In this document: one piece after another, positions 8,061-17,004 of the stretch
How positions within the stretch are numbered: position 1 is the first letter of the stretch
How the letters are laid out: each line of letters begins with the position of its first letter
From: JAFGPL01 sp963781805
GTDB taxonomy: Bacteria > Bacteroidota > Bacteroidia > Bacteroidales > UBA10428
Direction: 5' to 3'
DNA: 64,000 nucleotides
Assembly: GCA_963781805.1 (NCBI GenBank)
Contig: CAWAHF010000004.1
Coordinates: forward strand, 806,001 to 870,000
The notes under the pieces: model-generated
What the model was told of the DNA's origin: nothing
The model's database searches: none
What the model saw: the letters and a program-made list of their open reading frames with translations, nothing else
Translations under genes and position numbers: made by a program

Positions 8061-9536
8061 ATGTATAGAGTCTATCTTGATTGGAATATTATTTCTGCGC
8101 TTAAGAAGGTAAATAAAGCGAAAACCATTGAGGAACTTAATATCCTTCTAGATAGTAATCCCCAAAATATTCTGACACCTTATTCACCAGCTCATATACA
8201 AGATTTGCTTAAAGGATCAGATAAGCAAGAAAACATTGAACTCATAAGAAAAGATTTAGACTTTCTTGATAAAATATCAAAACAAAATTGCATACAATTT
8301 GACTTCAAAAAGAAATATGCGCATCCAACTATTGGGAGTGCCCATTTACTATTTGATAGCTACTTTGAGACGAATAAAGAATCTTTTTTCCATCCAAGTT
8401 ATTTGGAGAATTTGTTTAACGATACACCTTTTCCTTCGCTTGGAAAACTTATGACTTCAGCTTGGAAATTGACTCCTGTCGATATCGATTTTAATAAGTT
8501 TGAGGAAAATCCCGAATCAAAAGTATTTTATGATAAATATTTCAAGAAGACGAAAGAATCAAACAATATGTATAATCTCATGTTGGATTTTTCTGAGTTT
8601 TATTCTGATTTGAATCAAAATCCGGAAATATATAAAAAGCTTATTCAGATATTTCGTGACCAGGCAGGTATTGACCCGAAATGGATTTCAAACTTAAATG
8701 AGCCACTTGCACAACTTGATGAAATATTACTTAAATCTAAATTGGGATTTGGATTTGAAAAACTAATTACTATCGAACCAGATGAAAAGACTGAAATATT
8801 AAACAATTATTTCATGAAATTCTCAATGGAATATGCTGGCCTTGATATGAGTGGTTATCATCCAGATTCATTCACTAAAAAGAATTTATTCAGCAATTTC
8901 ACTAATGATTCGCATCATGCCTTTTATGCGGCACATTGCGATTATTTCGTTTCCTATGAAAAAAAGTTACTAAAGAAAGCAAAAGCAATTTATGATAAGT
9001 ACAAAGTTGAAACAAAGACATTACTTCCAACCGATTTCGTTGATGAAATATCCTATAATCTCAAGGAACCTTTTAATGCTCAATACTTATTTAATGCTAT
9101 AAATAAAACTCTTGAACAAGGATTTATTGATGAACTTAAAGAACATGATTATAAAGATTCTGTATTACTGTTATTTCGCCCTGAATTACCTATTTTGGCC
9201 TACTTCAATTTTCTATACTTAAAACAAGATAAAAACAATAGATCAACTGTATTTCTTCGTCATATCTATAAAAACTTTTCTGGGTTTACATTTTATTCAG
9301 AGATTGAATCTATTGTAAATAAGTGTTATGCAATATTTGGATCAGATGTGAGCAAAAGAGAAGCTTACAATATAGATGACCGAAAAAATATATCCGAAAA
9401 TAATTGGGGAGGGAGAATCTGGCTTACAGATAATTATTTAATCGAGTTGACGTATGATGAATTATCAACAGGAGTTCAATTGTTTTTTGAACAGATAACA
9501 GATGAATACTTAAATGAATTGAAACAAATGCACTAG
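8061..9536 (+). CDS. PIN-like domain protein, putative ribonuclease
   Basis: 491 residues, larger than a stand-alone PIN toxin. The N-terminus VYLDWNIISAL has the first PIN acidic residue (Asp7). SPAHIQDLL (about 40-50) fits the second acidic helix. NDSHHAFYAAHCDYFVSYEK (Asp283, Asp294) fits the late PIN acidic pair followed by the FVSxxKKLLxKA helix. A large helical insert separates the two halves. Such split-PIN proteins are likely RNases and are frequent in defence islands; a function here is inference. The stop codon lies inside the unit's terminal word (TAGCGCTAAGCC), whose reverse complement resembles the unit's first bases (8032, GTTTATCGCTAA). This is the tight gene-to-attC spacing of a cassette. 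Confidence 0.6.
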   Translation: MYRVYLDWNIISALKKVNKAKTIEELNILLDSNPQNILTPYSPAHIQDLLKGSDKQENIELIRKDLDFLDKISKQNCIQFDFKKKYAHPTIGSAHLLFDSYFETNKESFFHPSYLENLFNDTPFPSLGKLMTSAWKLTPVDIDFNKFEENPESKVFYDKYFKKTKESNNMYNLMLDFSEFYSDLNQNPEIYKKLIQIFRDQAGIDPKWISNLNEPLAQLDEILLKSKLGFGFEKLITIEPDEKTEILNNYFMKFSMEYAGLDMSGYHPDSFTKKNLFSNFTNDSHHAFYAAHCDYFVSYEKKLLKKAKAIYDKYKVETKTLLPTDFVDEISYNLKEPFNAQYLFNAINKTLEQGFIDELKEHDYKDSVLLLFRPELPILAYFNFLYLKQDKNNRSTVFLRHIYKNFSGFTFYSEIESIVNKCYAIFGSDVSKREAYNIDDRKNISENNWGGRIWLTDNYLIELTYDELSTGVQLFFEQITDEYLNELKQMH

Positions 9537-9668
9537 CGCTAAGCCTGTCATAAATAATTTGGCGAGTAATTGATTTGCATAGGTTATTACTTTTGCACAT
9601 GTTTGCTATAAATGGACAACTTAACGCTTTGACCGCCAAACTATTCATACAGGCGAGACGCAAGACAA
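9535..9668 (+). other. attC-like imperfect hairpin after the PIN unit
   Basis: GCGCTAAGCCTGTCATAAAT...TTTGGCG on the left pairs with CGCCAAACTATTCATACAGGC...GACGC on the right, about 23 of 28 positions, around a loop of about 75 bases. It begins at the stop codon of the PIN gene. The size and the two-arm, large-loop form resemble integron attC sites. The right end lacks an obvious GTT core. Confidence 0.55.
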
Positions 9669-9708
9669 GGCTGAATCAAAATGAAACCTTAAATTTAAAA
9701 AGAAAAAA

Positions 9709-9915
9709 ATGCAAATACTCTATATTCTTGGAAATGGATTTGACTTAAACTTAGGATTAAAAACAAGCTATAATAATTTTTATCAATATTATAAGACTGT
9801 AGAATCGGATAATATAAATGTTCAAAACTTAAAAAAGAATATTTCTAAAACTTACGAAAGCTGGGCAGATTTAGAATTACCCCCGCTAATTCGGATTTGC
9901 AATCCGAATTATTAA
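9709..9915 (+). pseudogene. AbiH-family abortive infection gene, 5' fragment
   Basis: The first 56 residues (MQILYILGNGFDLNLGLKTS, then YNNFYQYY and SWADLE) match the N-terminus of AbiH-family phage-defence proteins, which carry an NGFDLxxGxxTxY signature. The match ends at about 9880. From there the frame runs into the palindromic repeat R3 and stops within a few codons, so about 80% of a normal AbiH is missing. Start ATG at 9709 is preceded by an A/G-rich tract. It is most likely a gene broken by repeat insertion or deletion. Confidence 0.7.
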
Positions 9916-9950
9916 TACTGTTAAGCAGATTGCAACAGCGGCCGTTGTGT
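9880..9950 (+). repeat. Interspersed repeat R3, copy 1
   Basis: CCCCGCTAATTCGGATTTG, then AATCCGAATT and AAGCAGATTGCAAC. The same parts, inverted, recur at about 49470-49560. The core ATTCGGATTTGCAATCCGAAT is a hairpin. This copy truncates the AbiH gene. Confidence 0.6.
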
Positions 9951-9961
9951 AAGCAAAATAA

Positions 9962-10207
9962 TCCCCCAATGGCGCGCGTTTACTTAATGCGTGACATACG
10001 CCATTTGCCAATTCGAAACCCCACAGGCATTGTAACCTGTCATTGTCATTTCGAAAATTTTTGTAAATTGCTTCCTGTTTGGAATAACCAGATGAACACA
10101 ATAACAGGAGAATTTGAGGTACAAGACGAAAAATAATAATGGTATTGAGGTCGTAGAATTACATAAACAGTTTACAACAAATCAATAACTAAAGCTATAT
10201 TTAGATG
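9962..10207 (+). repeat. Repeat module R2, copy a (promoter-bearing)
   Basis: Shares long runs with 22990-23258 and 27535-27785: TAACCTGTCATTGTC, TTTCGAAAATTTTTGTAAAT, TAACCAGATGAACACAATAA, GAGGTCGTA and CAAATCAATAACT. It opens with CCCCCAATGGCGCGCGTTTA, very close to the opening of R1. It contains a promoter-like TTGTAAATTGC box before a short ATG frame (MNTITGEFEVQDEK) and ends in a CTAAA/TTTAG hairpin and GATG|TT, where the HEPN unit starts. Confidence 0.7.
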
Positions 10208-10259
10208 TTGTGCACAATTTTGGTTTTACTGTAAATTGATGCTTATTAGCGAACTTTAA

Positions 10260-11435
10260 ATGAAAACAGAATTTCAAATAGTAGTCGATACACAGAGTGG
10301 CCTTTGCGAGTCAGTCAATGGTTTTAAGAATTTATTAAGTATAAATTCAAAAATTTCAGTAGATGAAAAGACCATTTTGTTTTCTCAAAAAAAATTCAAT
10401 TACAAATTGAGCTTGAATAAGATAGTAGAGCAGAATCAAAATATCTTTAATCTAACCATTTTCATTGATAATGATATTAATATTCAAGTTTATGAGAAAC
10501 TATTGCGATTAGTAAGGGAAATACTTTATAAGGTTAGCCTTTCAATTAATACCCTATGGGATGACTTATCAATAAAATATGCAACAGAGGCATATCCTAT
10601 TATAAACTGGACTGAGAACTTACTTAGAAAGTTGATAACAAAATTTATGGTAACTAATGTAGGTTTAAGTTGGAGTAATGAAAATCTACCAAAAGATATT
10701 AAACAAATTATCAGCGATAGGAAAAAGGAAAAAACTTCATATGCCAATATACTGCATAATACAGACTTTATAGATTTGTCCGATTTTCTTTTTAAAGCAT
10801 ATTCAAATAAATCTATTGATGAGTTATTCGATAAGATAAAGAATAAATCTTTTGAAGTTAAATCACATTCAGATATTCATGATTATGTTCCAAAATCTAA
10901 TTGGGAACGTTATTTTTCTTTTATTGTTGATTGTGAGGATAAATTCTTTATAAAGCGCTGGAATAGACTATATGAATTAAGATGTTTGATTGCACACAAT
11001 AATATTTTTACTCAAAGCGATTTAAATGAATTAGTAGAGTTGACTCAAGTAATTAATAAAATTTTGGATGAGGCTCTGAATAAGATAGATAAAGTAGTTG
11101 TTCCCAAAGAAAATAAAAATGATTTACTTGAGAATACTGTTATTAATACAAATGAAACCAGTGCTATTTTTATATCTAAATGGAAAGAGATAGAGAAAGA
11201 AGTTTTAAGATATATTTCAAAACATAAAAGTAAATATTCAGCTGAAAAACGAATGGAGATAAGAACTTGTATAATTGAGCGCAATAGTATTAAAATTAAG
11301 CTTCCATATAAGAATAAAATAAATGAACTAATGAATATTCGGAATAAAATTGTTCATCAAGGAAACCCTATTATTGATGAAAGATTATTAAGTAAATATC
11401 TTAAAGAGATGGATGAAGTATTACGAGGTCTATAA
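10260..11435 (+). CDS. Two-HEPN-motif protein, putative RNase
   Basis: 391 residues, soluble, no signal peptide. Two separate HEPN-type Rx4H motifs are visible: Arg241-His246 (ELRCLIAHNN) and Arg361-His366 (NIRNKIVHQG), each on a helix followed by another long helix, as in HEPN domains. The N-terminal 200 residues show no family I know. HEPN proteins are metal-independent RNases common in abortive infection, toxin-antitoxin and CRISPR effectors, so a defence role is likely but inferred. The gene is alone in its unit: the unit starts with GTTGTGCACAAT at 10207, and the matching inverted word ACTGTGAACAAT starts two bases after the stop. It has its own promoter module (R2a). Confidence 0.6.
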   Translation: MKTEFQIVVDTQSGLCESVNGFKNLLSINSKISVDEKTILFSQKKFNYKLSLNKIVEQNQNIFNLTIFIDNDINIQVYEKLLRLVREILYKVSLSINTLWDDLSIKYATEAYPIINWTENLLRKLITKFMVTNVGLSWSNENLPKDIKQIISDRKKEKTSYANILHNTDFIDLSDFLFKAYSNKSIDELFDKIKNKSFEVKSHSDIHDYVPKSNWERYFSFIVDCEDKFFIKRWNRLYELRCLIAHNNIFTQSDLNELVELTQVINKILDEALNKIDKVVVPKENKNDLLENTVINTNETSAIFISKWKEIEKEVLRYISKHKSKYSAEKRMEIRTCIIERNSIKIKLPYKNKINELMNIRNKIVHQGNPIIDERLLSKYLKEMDEVLRGL

Positions 11436-11438
11436 AAA

Positions 11439-11476
11439 CTGTGAACAATAAATAAGGCTTCGTGTGGTCGAGGAAC
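11439..11476 (+). other. Unit end after the HEPN gene
   Basis: The inverted word CTGTGAACAAT is followed by AAATAAGGCTTCGTGTGG and TCGAGGAACGAGACC. The same tail follows the hydrolase unit at 27372-27406, although the unit-specific words differ. This is the likely left arm of an attC-like site shared by two units. Confidence 0.5.
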
Positions 11477-11493
11477 GAGACCCCCCCCCAATA

Positions 11494-11914
11494 GCTCGTG
11501 TTTAACGCAGTGTAACCCCCAATAGCGCGCGTTTAACGCAGTGTAACCCCCAATAGCGCGCGTTTAACGCAGTGTAACGAGTGCTCATTTTATTTATCTG
11601 CATTTTTCCTCCTTCCCGATCGCTGGCTGAGAAATATTTTGTAATTTGCAGTCTGCTTTTAAAGCAACACAATTGTTGCACAAAAAAGATGAAGAACCAC
11701 CTTATCATATAAAGAAAATTCAGGTTCTGTTGTAAAATATCACCAAAAACAATCGAAAATATGACACAATACAATACACTAACCTTCTGTGAAAAAAATC
11801 ATGATGTAACCGGCTTGTCCGCCCTAGTTTTACAAAGGTGGATACATCAGATAGTTCTAACGACAAATTGATTATGCTGTAACAATGATAAGCACAACGA
11901 TGCTTATGGAGATG
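11494..11914 (+). repeat. Repeat module R1, copy a, with triplicated head
   Basis: Near-identical to 15827-16198 and 18843-19210. The head CCCCCAATAGCGCGCGTTTA + ACGCAGTGTAAC occurs three times in tandem here (32-bp units, about 11494-11578) and once in the other copies. Then come the promoter-like AATATTTTGTAATTTGCAG, ATGAAGAACC, a 36-codon frame at 11761-11871, an ATAAGCA/TGCTTAT hairpin and GATG|TT. Confidence 0.85.
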
Positions 11915-12002
11915 TTTAGCGGCAAGCTAAAAAAATGCTCCGGTGATAGTTTACAACATGATTGAAAAGAAAAAAACAAATACCCAACCGCACAAAGCAA
12001 AA

Positions 12003-12044
12003 GTTTGGCAGCCCTTCCCTGCAAGCCTCGCTTCGCTGCCAAAC
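12003..12044. other. Hairpin in the LytTR leader
   Basis: GTTTGGCAGC and GCTGCCAAAC pair around 22 bases, 100 bases upstream of the LytTR gene. No T-run follows, so it is not a plain terminator. It may be a palindromic insert of the kind seen elsewhere in the island. Confidence 0.5.
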
Positions 12045-12142
12045 ACTTGCTTTCTTGCCACCGCACCTGCTTCGTTGATAAGCTACTGCAAATTTGACAA
12101 ATAAAATTATATTTGCTAAAGGCATCTTTGATATACTAAAGT

Positions 12143-12943
12143 ATGGATTTTATTAAAAAGATAAACACTATCGTAAAAGTTTGCGGAATAATATGTTCTT
12201 CGATACTAATTTTTTATTTGACTTACTCAAGAATAAAATTCAACTTAGTTCACCTATACTATTTTTTTACACTCTTTGTCCAAGTGTCTGTAACGTGGGA
12301 GATTTTTTTGCTTTATATAAAATTACTTAATAAAAAAATCACTTGGGCCAAATCATTAAAAAAGCGCCTATTGATTCAGTTATTCGGTGGAACATTTGTT
12401 GTCCTTCTGGTTTTTACAGTAATTCAATTTTTGATTTATCCGTTAGATATGGCCATTATCAAAGACCATAGATTATATGGCTATTTTGATTACGATTTGA
12501 TTATTTGTTTTTTATTGGCCATAATAATCCAGCTTACTTATTTATTACTTTTTTTTATCTATGAAAACCGACACGTAATTAGTATTAATGATAAGTTAAC
12601 AAATCAAACCTTTATCGCACGGTTAGGAACTCGCAAAGTCATAATAAATGAGAATGAAGTTTTATGTTTTTTTTCAGAGAGCAAACTTGTCTATGCAATT
12701 ACTGATAAAATGAACAGCTATATTTTAGATTTGTCTTTAGAAAAGATATTTAAGTTGTTAAACGGAAGAGAGTTTTTTAAAGCAAATAGACAGATTATAT
12801 TGAGGAAATCGAGTGTTAAAGAAATAGTAAGCTTACCCAACAATCGATTAAAAGTTGTAACTACTGAACTTCCTGAAATTTCATTTCCAATTATAATAAG
12901 CAGAAGAAACACTCCTTCGTTCAGAAAATGGTTTAATTCTTAA
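12143..12943 (+). CDS. Membrane-bound LytTR-type transcription regulator
   Basis: 266 residues. Four transmembrane helices (about 10-28, 33-58, 80-105, 118-145) are followed by a LytTR DNA-binding domain at about 165-262 (FIARLGTRKVIINENEVLCF, FFKANRQIILRKSSVKEI). There is no receiver domain. Membrane-tethered LytTR proteins sense envelope signals and bind DNA directly. It is the first gene of a unit that also holds a thioredoxin-like protein and a papain-like peptidase, and it may control them. The unit opens at 11914 with GTTTAGCGGC, directly after module R1a. Confidence 0.75.
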   Translation: MDFIKKINTIVKVCGIICSSILIFYLTYSRIKFNLVHLYYFFTLFVQVSVTWEIFLLYIKLLNKKITWAKSLKKRLLIQLFGGTFVVLLVFTVIQFLIYPLDMAIIKDHRLYGYFDYDLIICFLLAIIIQLTYLLLFFIYENRHVISINDKLTNQTFIARLGTRKVIINENEVLCFFSESKLVYAITDKMNSYILDLSLEKIFKLLNGREFFKANRQIILRKSSVKEIVSLPNNRLKVVTTELPEISFPIIISRRNTPSFRKWFNS

Positions 12944-13087
12944 AATAGCATACATTTCATCCATAGTTTTAGTACACACCAGTAAAATTCTGATGAATTT
13001 CAGGAATGCATTTGTATTTTGTTGTTTAATTTGCTAAAAAAGGGAAACATTAAATGCTCTTTAGTTTAAACAATACGGAATACCAAA

Positions 13088-14449
13088 ATGAATAGAAAAC
13101 TTTCAATTATTAGCGCATTGATTCTTACAACGGCAATATCCTTTGGTCAGAAACAGGGCGAAACTATTATTTCGGGACAGCTTCCTGATTTCAATTCAAA
13201 AAAAATCACATTAGTCATAGATGGAAAGAAACAAATAACTACGGCTGATTCTAAAGGATATTTCAGGTATGTCGTACAATGCACAACACCTAGATTTGGT
13301 TACTTAACTGAGCCTAATCAAAAAATATTCTTATTGCCAAACGATAGCCTCTTTATAATTGGTAGCGATAAACTGGTCTATAAAGGAGGTCAAAGTGCCA
13401 TAATCAATAACTATTATTTAGATTGGAATAAATATCAAAATACTGTTTCAGATACAGTAGATGAAAAAGCTTATTACAGCCAAGAGCCAAACAGATATTT
13501 AACATCCGTTAATAATTGGATTGAGATATGGGAACAACCATTATATAAACTTCAAAAAACACACCCGGATTTAAACAAAGATTTCATTAGCCTCGAGAAA
13601 TCAAGAATAAAATACTTAATGTATGGCGATTTGAACGATTATGCGAAGAACCACAAGGTACATACAGGCAAACTGCCTGACATGCCGAATACTTTTTACG
13701 ATTATTTAAATACGATAAACTTAAACGACACTACCCTCTTTCAATTTGATGAATATAAATATTTTCTAACATCTTATATTTATATGCAATCGGCCAAAAA
13801 AAGTAATGCTGCGGACGAACTGTTCGAAACAACTTTAATACTTGATTTAATAGATAATTCTTTTGTAAATCATAAAATTAAAGATGAAGTTTTAAAAGAA
13901 ATAATGCGTGTACAAACCAGTAGTTTAAAGGTTAACGATTCAATATTTATAAGATTTGAGAATAGTTGCACAAATAAGGATTATGTATCTGCAATTAAAG
14001 AAAATTATAACAACCTTAAACCTTTGTTAAAAGGGAACAAAGCTCCCGACTTTGAACTACTCGGCTTAAATGGCGAAAAGAAATCCTTGAAAGATTTTGT
14101 CGGAAAATATTTATTAATTGATGTTTGGTCAACAACGTGCGCCCCTTGTTTGAGGGAAGCGCCTATTTTGGAAAAAATAAAACTCGAATTGCAAGGCAAA
14201 AATATCGAAATTGTTGCAGCCTGTCTTTCCGATGAACCAGCATGGAAGGCGAGGCTATCAAAACAAGGGTTAAAAGATGGACAATACCGTATTGAAAAAG
14301 GATGGAAGTCACAATTCAGAACCGACTACTTGAAAGATTCTGGTGTGCCCATTTATATATTAATCGACCCCAATGGTATTATAGTCAATGCAAGGGCTTC
14401 ATTGCCTTCTGAGAATTTACGAAAAACTATCAGCAAACTAAATATTTAA
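13088..14449 (+). CDS. Secreted TlpA-like thiol-disulfide oxidoreductase
   Basis: 453 residues. Signal peptide about 1-20 (LSIISALILTTAISFGQ). An N-terminal domain (about 25-110, DUF4369-like by layout: GQLPDF..KKITLVIDG) and a helical middle precede a C-terminal thioredoxin fold (about 315-450) with APDFELLGLNGEKKSL and the redox motif Cys351-Ala-Pro-Cys354. It probably keeps periplasmic cysteines reduced. The next gene, starting two bases after this stop, is a cysteine peptidase whose active Cys would need a free thiol, so a functional pair is likely though inferred. It lies in the same unit as the LytTR regulator. Confidence 0.8.
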   Translation: MNRKLSIISALILTTAISFGQKQGETIISGQLPDFNSKKITLVIDGKKQITTADSKGYFRYVVQCTTPRFGYLTEPNQKIFLLPNDSLFIIGSDKLVYKGGQSAIINNYYLDWNKYQNTVSDTVDEKAYYSQEPNRYLTSVNNWIEIWEQPLYKLQKTHPDLNKDFISLEKSRIKYLMYGDLNDYAKNHKVHTGKLPDMPNTFYDYLNTINLNDTTLFQFDEYKYFLTSYIYMQSAKKSNAADELFETTLILDLIDNSFVNHKIKDEVLKEIMRVQTSSLKVNDSIFIRFENSCTNKDYVSAIKENYNNLKPLLKGNKAPDFELLGLNGEKKSLKDFVGKYLLIDVWSTTCAPCLREAPILEKIKLELQGKNIEIVAACLSDEPAWKARLSKQGLKDGQYRIEKGWKSQFRTDYLKDSGVPIYILIDPNGIIVNARASLPSENLRKTISKLNI

Positions 14450-14450
14450 T

Positions 14451-15551
14451 ATGAGGCTAATTTGTTTTCTTCTGCCGTTTTTTATTGCAATAAACTCTTT
14501 CTCACAAGAATATGAGTTTACAATTATTATCAAAAATCCCGCTACATCGGTAAAAGACCAAGAAGAAACTGGCTCATGCTGGAGTTACGCAACATGTTCA
14601 TTTTTTGAATCGGAATTACTTCGGTTAAATAAAGGTGAATATAATTTATCCGAGGCGTTTTTGGTATATTACGCTTATATAGACAAGGCTCAGAATTATT
14701 TTTTGCGCCAGGGAAAAACGAGTTTTACCACAGGAGGTTTGGCGCATGATGCCCTGCGAATTATTAAAGACAAAGGCATTGTTCCCAACGAAAACTATAA
14801 AGGTGTTTATCTTAAAGATTCGGTCAATGATTATTTCGAAATGCAAGATATTTTAGAAGGATTTCTTAATACGTTAATGAAAAACAAAAATCCCAGTGAA
14901 GATTGGCAGAAACATTATCGGGCTTTACTCGAAAGCTATTTAGGGAATATACCGAACCAATTTGAAATTAAAGGTAAAACACATTCCCCATTGTCATTTT
15001 CTAAATCGCTTGGCATAAACACCGCTGATTATGTTTCAATGACATCATTTACCCATCATCCTTTTAATACCAAGTTTGTGCTTGAAGTACCCGACAATTA
15101 TTCAAATGGTTCATTCTATAATATTCCAATCAACGAGTTAGTTCAAATAATTGACACAGCCTTATTAAAAGGCTTCACTATTGTTTGGGACGGCGATGTA
15201 TCGGAACCAACATTTTCAACAAAGAAAAAGGGTCTTGCAATGTTGCCTCAAAAAGACAAAGATGGAAAAACAACATTTGAGATTGATGCATCTGAGATTG
15301 ATATTGACCAGCAAACAAGACAAATCGCATTCGAACGGCTAAAAACTACAGACGACCATTTAATGCACATAATTGGATTGGCAAAAAACAAAGAAGGAAA
15401 GAAGTTTTATATTATTAAAAACTCTTGGGGTAAAGTTGGGCCATACAACGGATATACTTATATGAGTGAAGCCTATTTAAGAATGAAAACCGTCTCAATA
15501 ACGTTAAACAAAAACGGATTATTGAAAGAAATAAGAAACAGGATTGAATAA
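14451..15551 (+). CDS. Secreted C1 papain-like peptidase (PepC/bleomycin-hydrolase type)
   Basis: 366 residues with signal peptide (MRLICFLLPFFIAINSFSQ). Catalytic residues visible: Gln near VKDQEETGSCWS, Cys43 (GSCWSYA), His306 (LMHIIGL) and Asn324 (IKNSWG). The order and the long insert between Cys and His match the aminopeptidase C/bleomycin hydrolase branch (C1B), normally cytoplasmic; here a signal peptide makes it exported. It starts two bases after the TlpA-like stop, so translation is probably coupled. The unit's closing word (TTCGCTAAACC) lies 18 bases after the stop and is complementary to the unit's opening GTTTAGCG. Confidence 0.8.
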   Translation: MRLICFLLPFFIAINSFSQEYEFTIIIKNPATSVKDQEETGSCWSYATCSFFESELLRLNKGEYNLSEAFLVYYAYIDKAQNYFLRQGKTSFTTGGLAHDALRIIKDKGIVPNENYKGVYLKDSVNDYFEMQDILEGFLNTLMKNKNPSEDWQKHYRALLESYLGNIPNQFEIKGKTHSPLSFSKSLGINTADYVSMTSFTHHPFNTKFVLEVPDNYSNGSFYNIPINELVQIIDTALLKGFTIVWDGDVSEPTFSTKKKGLAMLPQKDKDGKTTFEIDASEIDIDQQTRQIAFERLKTTDDHLMHIIGLAKNKEGKKFYIIKNSWGKVGPYNGYTYMSEAYLRMKTVSITLNKNGLLKEIRNRIE

Positions 15552-15826
15552 AAATTTCTATATAGATAATTCGCTAAACCTTGACAAGTAGGTCAAAATA
15601 CAAAGAGTGACCGTCCAAACCACCGCTCCCATCCCTTCGCCGTCAGGCACATTTGCAGCCCCCACCAGCCAACGCTTGAAAACCAAAGGCTGCAAAAGAG
15701 CCTGCCAGCCCATCCCACCCAACCGCACCATGATAGGGCAGCACTTCGATTGAAAAGATTGATTATATTTGACGATAGAAACTCAAAAATAAAAAAAGTC
15801 GAGTAGGTAAAGGGGAGTTGCACCCC
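15552..15826. other. Unit-end region without a gene
   Basis: Starts with the closing word of the LytTR/TlpA/C1 unit (15570-15580). A C-rich stretch (about 15608-15745) follows with CCCATCCC, CCCCACCAGCC and CCCATCCCACCC words, then AT-rich DNA up to module R1b. No gene is supported. It occupies the place where an attC-like site is expected, but I could not draw a convincing full hairpin. Confidence 0.35.
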
Positions 15827-16198
15827 TAAACCCCCAATAGCGCGCGTTTAACGCAGTGTAACGCGTGCGTATTTTATTCACCTGCATTTTTCCCCCTTCC
15901 TGATCTGTGGCTGGAAAATATTTTGTAATTTGCAGTCTGCTTTTAAAGCAACACAATGGTTGAACAAAAAAGATGAAGAACCGCATAATTATATGAAGAA
16001 AATTCAGGTTTTGTTACAACATATCGCCAAAAACAATCGAAAATATGACACAATACAATACACTAACCTTTGGTGAAAAAAATCATGATGTAACCGGCTT
16101 GTCCGCCGTAGTTTTACAAAGGTGGATACATCAGATAGTTATAACCACAAATTGATTATGCTATAACAATGATAAGCACAACTATGCTTATGGAGATG
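15827..16198 (+). repeat. Repeat module R1, copy b
   Basis: Single head (CCCCCAATAGCGCGCGTTTA), promoter-like AATATTTTGTAATTTGCAG, a 36-codon frame at 16045-16155, the ATAAGCA/TGCTTAT hairpin and GATG|TT. It is positioned directly before the lipoprotein unit, whose first word is GTTGGCGTGC. Confidence 0.85.
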
Positions 16199-16233
16199 TT
16201 GGCGTGCATTTTAACCCGTCCAAGATATTTAAT

Positions 16234-16938
16234 ATGAAGAAATTAATTTACATATTGACAATTCTCCTTATTGGTTGTAAAAACGGAAGAGTTAAAAACA
16301 ATGATATTAATTCAATGCCGACTCGTGTTCAGGATTCAAGTATCCAAAAAGCTTCCTCTGTAAGTGAAAAAAATATTATTGCTGCAAAAAAATTTAAGTT
16401 TAAGGACCCAGAGAGGCCAACAGAAGACACTCTCGTCTTAAGAACAGACAATAAATATTTTCTAATTACCCCTTTTGGACTTTTTAAAACAACCAACAAC
16501 GACACAATTCACTTAAAGACAGATTTGACTGTTGTTAGAGCGTATTTGTACGAAGATGATAAATATTATTTCTTATTCTTTACTGATACCGACCAAGAAG
16601 GAGCAACAAGTTGGATTCAAAAAATTTCCAAAAACCCCTGGAAATCTGAGTATATAGAGCAAATTCAGGGTTTCAATTTAGGACAACCAGTTATTAACGG
16701 TCAATTTGCATATGTCACTGCCATTGGATTCGTTGGGAAAATTGATTTGAGAACAGGTAATTACGTTTGGAGACATTTTAATTTGTATGATAATGAGAAG
16801 TATTCATTTAACAGCTTTGATACTATTCTTGTGAATCAAAAGCAGATAGAATTCATATCTAAGAATTACAAAAGTAAAAAAGTTGAAAAGGTGATAGTTG
16901 ACAACCAAACTGGAGAAATAAAAGAACTAATTAAATAA
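16234..16938 (+). CDS. Lipoprotein of unknown function
   Basis: 234 residues from the ATG at 16234, chosen because it gives a lipoprotein signal (MKKLIYILTILLIGCKN) with Cys15 as the lipid site; the frame extends 10 codons upstream into the unit's start word. The mature part is polar and beta-rich, with no family I recognise. PYYW-like or PQQ-like repeats are weak at best (FLITPFGLFKTTNNDTI, KIDLRTGNYVWRHF), so a small propeller-like fold is only a guess. It is the sole gene of its unit. The closing word ACACGCCAAT at 16945-16954 is complementary to the opening ATG|TTGGCGTGC. Confidence 0.6.
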   Translation: MKKLIYILTILLIGCKNGRVKNNDINSMPTRVQDSSIQKASSVSEKNIIAAKKFKFKDPERPTEDTLVLRTDNKYFLITPFGLFKTTNNDTIHLKTDLTVVRAYLYEDDKYYFLFFTDTDQEGATSWIQKISKNPWKSEYIEQIQGFNLGQPVINGQFAYVTAIGFVGKIDLRTGNYVWRHFNLYDNEKYSFNSFDTILVNQKQIEFISKNYKSKKVEKVIVDNQTGEIKELIK

Positions 16939-17004
16939 AAAACGACACGCCAATCGAGGTACTGTCTTAAAATCCAATTTTTTTTAAATAAATATTTAAT
17001 AATT

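Noticed and set aside
11502..11774. Minus-strand frames inside R1 copies (also at 15783-15986 and 18822-19019)
   Set aside because: They are antisense to the promoter-like box and differ in length between copies; kept open by repetition only.
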